The translations under genes were made by a program, and so were the position numbers. The notes beneath the pieces are model-generated. The model was given only the letters and a program-made list of their open reading frames with translations, had not been told where the DNA came from and did no database searches. This document shows positions 16,725 to 24,874 of a DNA stretch of 58,554 bases, piece after piece (the first letter of the stretch is position 1; each line of letters opens with the position of its first letter). Location: NCBI GenBank assembly GCA_903863885.1, contig CAIPEB010000567.1, forward strand, positions 1 through 58,554, in the 5' to 3' direction. This DNA is from an uncultured Planctomycetaceae bacterium. GTDB taxonomy: Bacteria > Planctomycetota > Planctomycetia > Pirellulales > Pirellulaceae.

Positions 16725-18005
16725 ATGGCAGCCATTACCATCCACAAAGCGTCCCATGAGGGAATCGGTTTTTCCGCCGTTGATCTGGCGGACGTGCGGC
16801 ATGTATTCGCGGCCGCCGTTCCACGTCGCGGTGAAACGCTCAAGGAACAGACCGACGATGCTTTGCGGACCATCGAAGCGGTAATGCGCGACGAGGGGAC
16901 GAGGGGATCGATTGTTCATCAGGCGGTGTTCATCGCCGATGTCGCTCTGATCCCCGAATGCCAGCAGATCATCCGCGACTTTTACGGACCCGATCTGCCG
17001 GCCACCAGCTATATCCCGCAACCGCCGTGCAACGGCAAGCTGGTTTCGATCGAGGCCATGGGGGTCGGACGCGGCCGGGGCGAAGTGGAGATTAACCGCG
17101 TCGGCGAGCATCTCGTCGTTGCGAGTCACAACGGCATCTCCTGGGTACATTGCGCCCAGGTCGTACCCACGTCGCCCTCCGACAACGTCCACGAGGACTC
17201 GCTCAACGCCTTCAGGCAGATTCGCGAACTGTTCGACAGCGTGGGTGTCCGGTTCGACCAGATCATCCGAACCTGGCTGTACCTGGGCGGGATCGTGGCG
17301 GACGACGGCCCGACGCAGCGATACAAGGAGTTAAACCGGGCGAGGACCGATTACTACGAGGACATCCGGTTCCTTGTGGATCTGCTCCCCGATTCCTGCC
17401 AAGGCCCGATCTATCCGGCGAGCACGGGCATCGGCACGGAGGGACGCGGCATCATGATGAGCGCGATTGCCCTGAACAGCAAGCGGAACGACATTCGTGC
17501 CGTGCCGCTGGAAAACCCGCGTCAGACGGCCGCATACGACTATGCGTCCCGGTACAGCCCGAAGAGCCCGAAGTTCTCCCGCGCGATGGCGCTCTCCTGC
17601 GGCACGTACGCCACCATTCTGGTATCGGGGACGGCGAGCATCACCGATTCCGAGACCCGCCACATCGGCGACGCGGCCGGCCAGACCAGCGAAACGCTGG
17701 ACAACATCGCCGCGTTGATCTCCGAAGCGAACCTCTCCGCCCACGGCCTGCCCGGGTTGGGCACAACGCTCGACTGCCTGGGAGGCGTCCGCGTCTACAT
17801 CAAGCGTCAGCAGGACTACGAAGCGGTTCGCGCCGTGTGCGAGAGACGGCTCGGGGAAATGCCGACGATCTACGCCCAGGCTGACGTCTGCCGCCCGGAT
17901 CTGCTTGTCGAAATCGAAGGGATCGCGTTCTCGCACAATTCGCTGACGGCGCTGAACGCCCCGATTGCTCCGCTCGCCGATAAACTGGGCGTAGGCGATC
18001 GGTAG
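16725..18005 (+). CDS. Rid (YjgF/YER057c/UK114) superfamily protein, probable tandem-domain
   Basis: A 426-residue cytosolic protein, about three times a single Rid domain. The N-terminal part (about 1-165) contains VRHVFAAAVPRRGETLKEQT and a short Rid-like core. The second part (from about 150) has VGVRFDQIIRTWLYLGGIV, and the C-terminal part has the typical GTASI and ARVYIKRQ-like segment (VRVYIKRQQDYEAVR). Rid proteins deaminate reactive enamines/imines; the related chorismatases (FkbO/Hyg5) share the fold. I cannot assign a reaction. The ATG at 16725 has GAGAGG upstream. It is followed by the PHP gene 41 bases later. Confidence 0.75.
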   Translation: MAAITIHKASHEGIGFSAVDLADVRHVFAAAVPRRGETLKEQTDDALRTIEAVMRDEGTRGSIVHQAVFIADVALIPECQQIIRDFYGPDLPATSYIPQPPCNGKLVSIEAMGVGRGRGEVEINRVGEHLVVASHNGISWVHCAQVVPTSPSDNVHEDSLNAFRQIRELFDSVGVRFDQIIRTWLYLGGIVADDGPTQRYKELNRARTDYYEDIRFLVDLLPDSCQGPIYPASTGIGTEGRGIMMSAIALNSKRNDIRAVPLENPRQTAAYDYASRYSPKSPKFSRAMALSCGTYATILVSGTASITDSETRHIGDAAGQTSETLDNIAALISEANLSAHGLPGLGTTLDCLGGVRVYIKRQQDYEAVRAVCERRLGEMPTIYAQADVCRPDLLVEIEGIAFSHNSLTALNAPIAPLADKLGVGDR

Positions 18006-18046
18006 TCGTGCTTCAGCCGCCTGACGCAAATCAGAAAGGAACTCCG

Positions 18047-19141
18047 ATGAAATATCGTGCGCTGGTTCTGCTGGTTTGCTTCGCCGCATGGTGCAGTCTG
18101 TCCGGTGCGTCGCCCGGCGCGGAAGCCCGATACGAAATCCGCTTCCCCGACGTTCCCGGCTACCAGACGCTCAGGTGCGATTTCCACATGCACACGGTCT
18201 TTTCCGATGGACAGGTGTGGCCGACCGTGCGCGTCATGGAAGCTTGGCGCGAAGGTCTGGACGCGATTGCCATCACGGACCACATCGAATACCGACCGCA
18301 TAAGGACGACCTGCCCGCAAAGCTCGGAAGGTCCACTGAATTGGCGAAGGATCTCGCCGGCGCCCACGGCCTGATGCTGCTGAACGCCGCCGAAATCACA
18401 AGAGAAACGCCCCCCGGCCATTTCAACGCGTTGTTCCTCAGCGACGTCTCGGCGCTTGACACCAAGGAATTCCTGGACGCAGTCAAGCAGGCCAATGCGC
18501 AGAAGGCGTTTGTGTTCTGGAACCACCAGGGCTGGCAGGGCGAAGAAAAAGGCAAATGGCTGGACGTTCACGAACAGATGTTCCAGAACAAGATGTTCCA
18601 GGGCATGGAAGTGTGCAACGGCGATGAATACTACCCGACCGCCCACAAATGGTGCCTTGAAAAGAACCTCACGATGCTCGGTGACTCCGACATTCACGAG
18701 CCCGATCTTCGCCGCCAGAGCACCTCGCAAGACCACCGCACCATGAATCTGGTCTTTGTCAAGGAAAGAACACTGTCCGCACTGCAGGAATCGCTCCTCG
18801 AACGCCGAACGGTCGTCTGGTACAAGGACCAGTTGATCGGACGCGAAGAATGGCTGAAGCCGCTGTTCGATCAGTGCGTTCACGTCGCGCCGCCTCACCT
18901 GCGCAACGAAAAGTACACCTACGTCCGGATCAGCAACTCGGGAGCAGCCGACATCCGTCTGACACGAACGGGCAACGCCGGTCCGGCGCAGTTGGAACTT
19001 CCCGCGGGTTCGACCATCATGGTTCGGCTCGACGTGCCGGCCGCAACGCCCTCCGTCGAATTGCAGTACACCGCGACCAACCTGCTGATCGCGCCGTCGG
19101 TCGGGCTTCCCGTGGTGCTTCGCGTCGGAGCGTCGCCTTGA
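18047..19141 (+). CDS. Secreted PHP-domain phosphoesterase (Sb-PDE-like)
   Basis: A 364-residue protein with a signal peptide (about 1-25). The PHP metal motifs are clear: CDFHMHTVFSDG (H47, H49), ITDHIEYRPHKDD, FWNHQGWQG and LGDSDIHEPD. This is the pattern of the exported Sb-PDE family of PHP phosphodiesterases in planctomycetes and related bacteria. A short C-terminal beta domain follows. The start has AGAAAGGA nine bases upstream. It may be co-transcribed with the Rid gene before it and the beta-helix gene 112 bases after it. Confidence 0.85.
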   Translation: MKYRALVLLVCFAAWCSLSGASPGAEARYEIRFPDVPGYQTLRCDFHMHTVFSDGQVWPTVRVMEAWREGLDAIAITDHIEYRPHKDDLPAKLGRSTELAKDLAGAHGLMLLNAAEITRETPPGHFNALFLSDVSALDTKEFLDAVKQANAQKAFVFWNHQGWQGEEKGKWLDVHEQMFQNKMFQGMEVCNGDEYYPTAHKWCLEKNLTMLGDSDIHEPDLRRQSTSQDHRTMNLVFVKERTLSALQESLLERRTVVWYKDQLIGREEWLKPLFDQCVHVAPPHLRNEKYTYVRISNSGAADIRLTRTGNAGPAQLELPAGSTIMVRLDVPAATPSVELQYTATNLLIAPSVGLPVVLRVGASP

Positions 19142-19253
19142 TCCGCTGATTGTCGCATGCCGCTTCCGCGACAACTTCACAAGCGGGCCGAAACCCGGTT
19201 GCCGGAAGTCTGCTGCACGAAAACTGCCGCAAGAAAACGTGAAAGGCGACCAC

Positions 19254-22250
19254 ATGCGCGCTTTGAGGTCTGCCGCTTATCTTCTGGCCGTCATCGCTCA
19301 GGCGACAATGTGCATCGCGACCTTGGCGGCCGACTTGCATGTCTCTCCCAAGGGCAATGATGCATGGTCCGGCATGCTGGCCAATCCCAATGCGGCGGGA
19401 ACCGACGGTCCTCTGGCGTCGCTGGCCGGGGCGCGCGACGCAATTCGCAAAGGGAAGTCCGCCGGAACGCTGCAGCCGCCGGTCAGCGTCCACATTGCAG
19501 GCGGCCAATATGAAATCGGCGAGGCGATTCGCTTCGAGCCGCAGGATTCCGGAACGCCTCAATCGCCGGTCAGCTACATCGGCGATGCGGCAGACAAGCC
19601 GATCCTATCGGGCGGCAGGCGGATCAGCGGCTGGCAGAAGCAGGGCGAGCGATGGATCGCACATCTGCCTGAGGTTCAGTCAGGCCAATGGAGTTTCGGC
19701 GCGTTGTGGGTTAACGGCCAAAGACGCATCCGGGCACGTTCTCCGAACGAGGGCTTCTTCTACACGGCCGGAAAGGCGCCTCCGACCAAGGATGCCGCAA
19801 ACGGAAAACCCGTCTCCAGCGCACGCTCGGCGTTTCGCTTTCAGGCCGGAGACCTGCGCCGATTCAGCCAACTCGACGAGGCGGTTGTGGTCGTATACCA
19901 GTCGTGGGAAGTCGGACATCAGCGCATCGAGTCCATCGACGAGACGAAGCGATTTGTCACGTTCCGCAGTCCGCTTCCGTGGCCTTTCGACTATTGGGGC
20001 GGACGCGTCCGTTACTTCATCGAAAACGTGCCCGAGGCTCTCGACGCGGCGGGCGAGTGGTATCTCGACCGGAAGTCGGGCTTGCTGACTTATATTCCGC
20101 TGCCGGGTGAAGACCTCTCCACAGCAACGGTTGTGGCTCCCGTGGCCAAACAACTGATCGTTCTGGCCGGCAAGCCGGCGGAAGGCCAGTTCGTGACGGG
20201 CCTGCGAATGGAGAACCTGCGACTGCTTTACACGGACTGGGACGTGCCGCCTCAGGGCCATGCGGCGACGCAGGCGGCCTGCGACTTCCCGGGCGCGATC
20301 GAAGCGGTCGGAGCGAGGCATTGTTCGATCGAAGGTTGTGAACTGGCCCACCTGGGCACGTACGGCATCTGGCTTCGGTCGGGCTGCCAGGACAACCGGA
20401 TCGCCCGCAATCAGATTCACGATCTCGGAGCGGGCGGCGTGCGACTCGGCGAGCAAAGCGATCCGGCAGCAGCGCCCGAGATCGCGCAGCACAACATTGT
20501 GGACAACAATCTGATCCACGACGGCGGCAAGATCGATCCCGGCGCTGTCGGCGTCTGGATAGGCCGAACCAGCTTCAACCGGGTTTCCCACAACGAAATC
20601 TGCGACCTGTACTACACGGGCGTTTCCGTGGGCTGGAGTTGGGGCTACGCTCCGACCAGCGCACATCACAATGTCATCGAGTTCAACCACATTCACGATA
20701 TCGGCCGCGGAGTGCTCGGCGACATGGGCGGCATCTACTGCCTGGGCGACTCGCCGGGGACCGTCGTGCGCAACAATCTCGTGCACGACGTGTACGATCA
20801 TGGCACGGGGTCGCTGGCGATCTACACCGACGAGGGAAGCACCGGCATATTGATCGAGAACAACATCGGCTACGGGACCACTTACGCCAACTTCCATCAG
20901 CATTACGGCAAAGAGAACATCGTCCGCAACAACATCTGGGCGCTCGGCAAGGACTATCAGCTGAGTCGGGCGCGGCAGGAAGAACACACGTCGTTCACGT
21001 TCGAGCGCAACATCGTCTATTTCGACAACGGCAAACTGCTCAAAGGCGGATGGACGAACGACAAGTTCATCATGGACCGGAACATCTACTGGGACACATC
21101 ACACCCGGACGGGAACCTCTCGTTCGGTGAAGCGACCTTCGCCCAGTGGCAGGCGCGCGGCCACGATCGGAACTCGTTGATCGCGGATCCCCGGTTCGTC
21201 AACGCATCCGAACACGACTTTCGGCTGAAGCCCGATTCACCGGCTCTCCGACTCGGCTTCGTGCCCATCGACACGCAACAGATCGGCCTGTACGGCGATC
21301 CCGACTGGACCAGCCTGCCACGGCAATTGAAGCGGCAGATTTACGTGCCCAAGCCGCCCGAACCGGTTCAGCCGAGTCCCATCCAAGAGGACTTCGAGAA
21401 TGCAGTGGCCGGCGTGCCGCCCGACGGCCCCGCGATCAGCACCGAGACCACGGACGGCATTCTGATCACCGACGAGAATGTCGGATCCGGCGGATTGTGT
21501 CTCAAGTTCACGGATGCGCCCGGGCAGAAGAGCAGCTTCAATCCGCACCTGTGGTATTCACCGCATCTGGACAGCGGCGTGGCGCACGGGAGCTTCGACC
21601 TGCGCATTGAAAGGGGCGCCATCGGACATTTCGAGTGGCGCGAATATGCGGGCGGAGAATACCGCATCGGCCCTTCGGTCCGGATCGAAGGAGATGGAAA
21701 ACTGCTGTCCGGCGGACGGCAGATTGGCGAAGTTCCGCAGGGACAATGGCTTCGAATCGAGTTCGAATGCGGAGTGGGCGATGCAGCTTGCGGAAAATGG
21801 ACGCTGCGCTATGGGCTGCGCGGCGGAGCCCTCACGCAGGTCGAGTTGCCGTGCGATCCGCGGTTCCGCAAGCTCGATTGGGCCGGTTTCATCGCCGACG
21901 CGACCACCGATGCGTTCTTCTACGTCGACAACATTACGGCGGTAGCCGGTAGCCCGATTGGGGTTTGTTTTGCTCCGGACTCCAGACTTTTTCCCGGTCA
22001 TTCATTCCATGGGATGTCGTTGAAAGAAATCCCAGATCAGTTCGTTCGCGCTTATGTCCTTCGTCGCTTTGCCGACAAACGGCAGCGTCGGATCGCGACC
22101 CGGCCACGAGTGACCGCCGCCTTCGATCCTGTAAAGCACGACTTCGGCGCCGTCCGTTCCCGGCCCGAAGGTCGTCCGCCGCACGGAGGTGCCGTCGTCG
22201 CATCGGTCCGGCAGGTCCTCGACGGTCGATTCTTGCGGACACCCGGTTAA
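19254..22250 (+). CDS. Secreted right-handed parallel beta-helix protein with C-terminal LamG-like domain
   Basis: The open frame encodes 998 residues. A signal peptide (about 1-27) precedes DLHVSPKGNDAWSG, the usual opening of polysaccharide-lyase/epimerase-like beta-helix proteins. Helix coils are seen at about 330-600 as repeated N-x-I-H-D and NNLIHD/ENNIGYG steps. A carbohydrate-binding-like sandwich covers about 690-900 and ends at FYVDNITAV. The last ~100 residues are read through heptamer repeat copy C and then antisense to the esterase gene, so the native end was probably near 21950. Likely role: lyase or glycosidase on an acidic polysaccharide. Confidence 0.85.
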   Translation: MRALRSAAYLLAVIAQATMCIATLAADLHVSPKGNDAWSGMLANPNAAGTDGPLASLAGARDAIRKGKSAGTLQPPVSVHIAGGQYEIGEAIRFEPQDSGTPQSPVSYIGDAADKPILSGGRRISGWQKQGERWIAHLPEVQSGQWSFGALWVNGQRRIRARSPNEGFFYTAGKAPPTKDAANGKPVSSARSAFRFQAGDLRRFSQLDEAVVVVYQSWEVGHQRIESIDETKRFVTFRSPLPWPFDYWGGRVRYFIENVPEALDAAGEWYLDRKSGLLTYIPLPGEDLSTATVVAPVAKQLIVLAGKPAEGQFVTGLRMENLRLLYTDWDVPPQGHAATQAACDFPGAIEAVGARHCSIEGCELAHLGTYGIWLRSGCQDNRIARNQIHDLGAGGVRLGEQSDPAAAPEIAQHNIVDNNLIHDGGKIDPGAVGVWIGRTSFNRVSHNEICDLYYTGVSVGWSWGYAPTSAHHNVIEFNHIHDIGRGVLGDMGGIYCLGDSPGTVVRNNLVHDVYDHGTGSLAIYTDEGSTGILIENNIGYGTTYANFHQHYGKENIVRNNIWALGKDYQLSRARQEEHTSFTFERNIVYFDNGKLLKGGWTNDKFIMDRNIYWDTSHPDGNLSFGEATFAQWQARGHDRNSLIADPRFVNASEHDFRLKPDSPALRLGFVPIDTQQIGLYGDPDWTSLPRQLKRQIYVPKPPEPVQPSPIQEDFENAVAGVPPDGPAISTETTDGILITDENVGSGGLCLKFTDAPGQKSSFNPHLWYSPHLDSGVAHGSFDLRIERGAIGHFEWREYAGGEYRIGPSVRIEGDGKLLSGGRQIGEVPQGQWLRIEFECGVGDAACGKWTLRYGLRGGALTQVELPCDPRFRKLDWAGFIADATTDAFFYVDNITAVAGSPIGVCFAPDSRLFPGHSFHGMSLKEIPDQFVRAYVLRRFADKRQRRIATRPRVTAAFDPVKHDFGAVRSRPEGRPPHGGAVVASVRQVLDGRFLRTPG
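21941..21988 (-). repeat. Composite heptamer repeat, copy C
   Basis: Read from the esterase stop (22002-22004), thirteen bases are followed by about two GAGTCYG units (21973-21988), then CAAAACAAACCCC and two GGCTACC-type units (21941-21956). It sits inside the 3' end of the beta-helix reading frame. Confidence 0.75.
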
Positions 22251-22925
22251 CTCGGCCCAGGTGCGAACCGTGCCTTCCGCCGATTTGAACGTGAGGAATT
22301 TAGGGGTAAAACGATCCGGTCCGCCGTAGGGGACGATCTTGTCATTGGTTCCATGGAAATGCACTGCGGGCACAGGCCTCGCGAGGCTTCCGACGTTGAC
22401 GGCCAACGTGCCGCCCACGGCGGCAATCGCTGCGATTCGATCGGGCATTTCGGAGGCCAGGCGGTAACACATCATGGCCCCGTTTGAATGGCCGACCGCA
22501 AATACCTGTTTCGGATCGACGTTGACCATCGTCGCCAGATCATCGAGCACGGCGCGAATGAACTTGACATCGTCCGCCCGCTTGTCGGCTTTCGGTCCGG
22601 TAAAGCCTCCCGAATTCCAGGTCAGAAACAGATTGGCCAACCCGGTGCCGTTGGGATAGACCGCGACAAACCCGGCCTTGTCGGCCTCTTCATTCATGCC
22701 GCAGAACCGGACCATGCTGCGAGCATTGATGCCTGCGCCGTGCAGCACGAGCACCACTGGCGACGGGTCTTTCGAGTCGTGCTTCGGCGGCACATGAACA
22801 AGATAGGACCTCGAGCAGCCGTCGACCTGCAGGTTCCGCTGATAATCACCCGCACCCGTTGCATCCGCGCCGAACGCGGCAATGATCAGAACGGCTTCGG
22901 ACGCGAACAAGCAGGACATGAGCAT
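22002..22925 (-). CDS. Secreted PHB-depolymerase-type (LpqC/feruloyl-esterase-like) esterase
   Basis: A 307-residue alpha/beta hydrolase. A hydrophobic N-terminal export signal lies at about 1-20. The oxyanion region is VLVLHGAGINA, the nucleophile is S147 in GHSNGAMM, a likely acid is the aspartate of HGTNDKIVPYGG, and the histidine is in GGGHSWPG: the complete triad of the esterase PHB-depolymerase family. Enzymes of this group cut polyesters, feruloyl or acetyl esters; near glycan genes, de-esterification of polysaccharide is plausible. Its 3' end overlaps the plus-strand beta-helix frame by 249 bases. Confidence 0.88.
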   Translation of the reverse strand: MLMSCLFASEAVLIIAAFGADATGAGDYQRNLQVDGCSRSYLVHVPPKHDSKDPSPVVLVLHGAGINARSMVRFCGMNEEADKAGFVAVYPNGTGLANLFLTWNSGGFTGPKADKRADDVKFIRAVLDDLATMVNVDPKQVFAVGHSNGAMMCYRLASEMPDRIAAIAAVGGTLAVNVGSLARPVPAVHFHGTNDKIVPYGGPDRFTPKFLTFKSAEGTVRTWAELTGCPQESTVEDLPDRCDDGTSVRRTTFGPGTDGAEVVLYRIEGGGHSWPGRDPTLPFVGKATKDISANELIWDFFQRHPME

Positions 22926-23073
22926 GGTTCGTCGAGGTCGCGAGAGATAAGGAATGATCGCACTGCCCGTGATGCCGGATTGTACGCCGCCGCGATCCCG
23001 CACGAAATGTCACTTAAATTCCCATCAGTCGATCCTGGCCGACGTCTCCGGCCGTCGCACATGCCGAGATCTT

Positions 23074-23604
23074 TCATTTCACGCGGCGCCAGTCGTACTT
23101 CGTCTTGCCATCCTGATCGAGCAGCAGCAGTCGGTCCTCGGTCAATTCAAGGATCTCCTCGTCCACCGTGTCGCCCATTGTCTTGAGTATCACGTTCACC
23201 TGCGTCGCCGGTTCGCCGCCGAGCGAGTGCTTCTTGAGACGTCGGTTTGCAACAGACCATTGCAAATTGAAAGTGAGCCTTGGTGCAACGATTGCAGCCT
23301 GAAGTCCGTTCAACTCGACCACCATCGTGCCGGTTCCGTCCTCGAGCAGGGTCAAGGCCCTCTTGCCCTGATATTCATCCTGCCACTTGCCGACGGCCAG
23401 TTTTCGGAACGCCTCGTCCGGAGCGACCGCGTCGGCTTGCGGAATCTCGGCCGTTTTTGAATCCGCCTGCAATTGCGCGGCGACCTGCTGTGCCGCTGGC
23501 GGCCCGACGTTGTTCATACGCCGGATCGAAACACTCAGCGCCGCTGCGCCGAGGCAGAGAACAACCAGAATCACCAACACGGCAGTCTGTCTGGTGCGGC
23601 TCAT
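23074..23604 (-). CDS. Membrane-anchored hypothetical protein
   Basis: 176 residues with an N-terminal transmembrane anchor (about 8-26) and a soluble domain from about 65 on, beginning FRKLAVGKWQDEYQGKRALT and ending KTKYDWRRVK. The pattern W..EYQG..TLT..EDGTG..V with alternating strands suggests a small beta-barrel (lipocalin-like) fold, an inference only. No family was recognised. It is 148 bases upstream of the esterase on the same strand. Confidence 0.7.
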   Translation of the reverse strand: MSRTRQTAVLVILVVLCLGAAALSVSIRRMNNVGPPAAQQVAAQLQADSKTAEIPQADAVAPDEAFRKLAVGKWQDEYQGKRALTLLEDGTGTMVVELNGLQAAIVAPRLTFNLQWSVANRRLKKHSLGGEPATQVNVILKTMGDTVDEEILELTEDRLLLLDQDGKTKYDWRRVK

Positions 23605-23965
23605 CGAGTCTTTCCCTTGAACCGAGCAGGCGAGTTTCGGATGGCAGACCTGACAGCGTGAACTGCACGGTCAAAACACGAGACAATCAAGAAAGCGGCT
23701 CCGCAATCAGCGGAATCACGTGGAACCAGAGTCTCATCTCCTCGGCAACAACAGTCTACATCGAAGGCGGCCGGCCGACAGAGTTGGTAAACTCAACTTC
23801 ACGCGGAAAGAGCCGAGTTCATCCGATCCTCGCGACTGCGACGAATCTCAACGACGTCCGGGACTCTTCTTGTATAGCGCACTTGATCCCGCATTGATGA
23901 TCCGCAGTGAGCAATTGACCGGTTCAAGTGATAGGAACCTGCCTTTGAAGCCAGGTGATTTGCCC
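23605..23965. other. Divergent intergenic region, 361 bases
   Basis: This separates the hypothetical anchor protein from the SMP-30 gene. Open frames extend through it, but none has a start site or composition that convinces. No palindrome or repeat was noticed. Confidence 0.5.
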
Positions 23966-24838
23966 ATGTATCCCGAACTTGTTCTCGACGCCCGGGCCCG
24001 GCTTGGCGAAGGCGCGATCTGGGATTCGCGCAGACAGCGGCTTTACTGGGTCGACATAGAACCCGGCCGACTGCACGTGTTTGATCCGGGCACGGGCGCC
24101 GACGTCGAGTTTGAAGTCGGCGAGATGGTCGGAACCGTCGTGCCGCGGAAAAACGGCGGCGTGATGCTCGCCCTGCAGCAAGGCTTCGCCGCGTTCGACC
24201 TGCAGACGGGTGAGTTGTCGCGGCGTTGCGATCCGGAGGCACATCTCCCTCGGAATCGTTTCAACGACGGCAAGTGCGACCCGGCGGGACGATTCTGGGC
24301 CGGCACGATCAGCCTGGACCGTGAACCGGGCGCTGCCAGTCTTTACTGCATGGACATCGACGGCAGCGTGCGGACCATGCTGCAGGGCGTGACCAATTCC
24401 AACGGCCTCGCCTGGAGTCTCGACGGAACTGCGATGTACTACATCGATACGCCGACTCGCTGCGTGACGCAGTTCGACTACGACTTGAGGAGCGGCCGGA
24501 TAGCAAATCCGCGCAGCGTGATCACCGTTCCCGCCGACGAGGGCAAACCGGACGGCATGACCATCGACTCCGAAGGCATGCTCTGGATTGCCCTGTGGGG
24601 AGGCGGGTGTGTCGGGCGATGGGATCCTCGCACCGGCACGCGGCTGGCCACAGTCCGAGTTCCGGCGACTCGCGTGACATCCTGCGCGTTCGGCGGAGAG
24701 AGTCTCGACGACCTGTACATCACCACTGCAAGAACGGGCCTGAGCGACTCCGAACTGGCTGATCAACCTCATGCCGGCGGACTTTTTCGGACTCGCCCCG
24801 GAGTCACGGGCGTGGCCGCGTTTGAGTTCGCGGGTTAG
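23966..24838 (+). CDS. SMP-30/gluconolactonase/LRE family lactonase
   Basis: A 290-residue six-bladed propeller, the usual length of the family. The metal ligand E15 lies in LGEGAIWD; other signatures are RFNDGKCDPAGRFWAGT, TNSNGLAWS and PDGMTIDSEGMLWIALWGGG. These calcium/zinc enzymes open sugar lactones such as gluconolactone. The ATG at 23966 is chosen because the family starts right at this point; a longer frame upstream lacks homology signs. It lies 36 bases before zwf in the same direction, which suggests hydrolysis of a sugar-acid lactone made by the dehydrogenase or a related oxidation. Confidence 0.92.
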   Translation: MYPELVLDARARLGEGAIWDSRRQRLYWVDIEPGRLHVFDPGTGADVEFEVGEMVGTVVPRKNGGVMLALQQGFAAFDLQTGELSRRCDPEAHLPRNRFNDGKCDPAGRFWAGTISLDREPGAASLYCMDIDGSVRTMLQGVTNSNGLAWSLDGTAMYYIDTPTRCVTQFDYDLRSGRIANPRSVITVPADEGKPDGMTIDSEGMLWIALWGGGCVGRWDPRTGTRLATVRVPATRVTSCAFGGESLDDLYITTARTGLSDSELADQPHAGGLFRTRPGVTGVAAFEFAG

Positions 24839-24874
24839 GCTTGAATGGCAGGAATGCACTTCGAGGAATGAGCC

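Noticed and set aside
16373-16873. 166-residue minus-strand frame ending beside repeat copy D
   Set aside because: It overlaps the start of the Rid gene and has no family feature; the link with the repeat is tempting but unsupported.
17870-19255. 461-residue minus-strand frame
   Set aside because: Antisense to the PHP phosphoesterase and the end of the Rid gene; no domain of its own.
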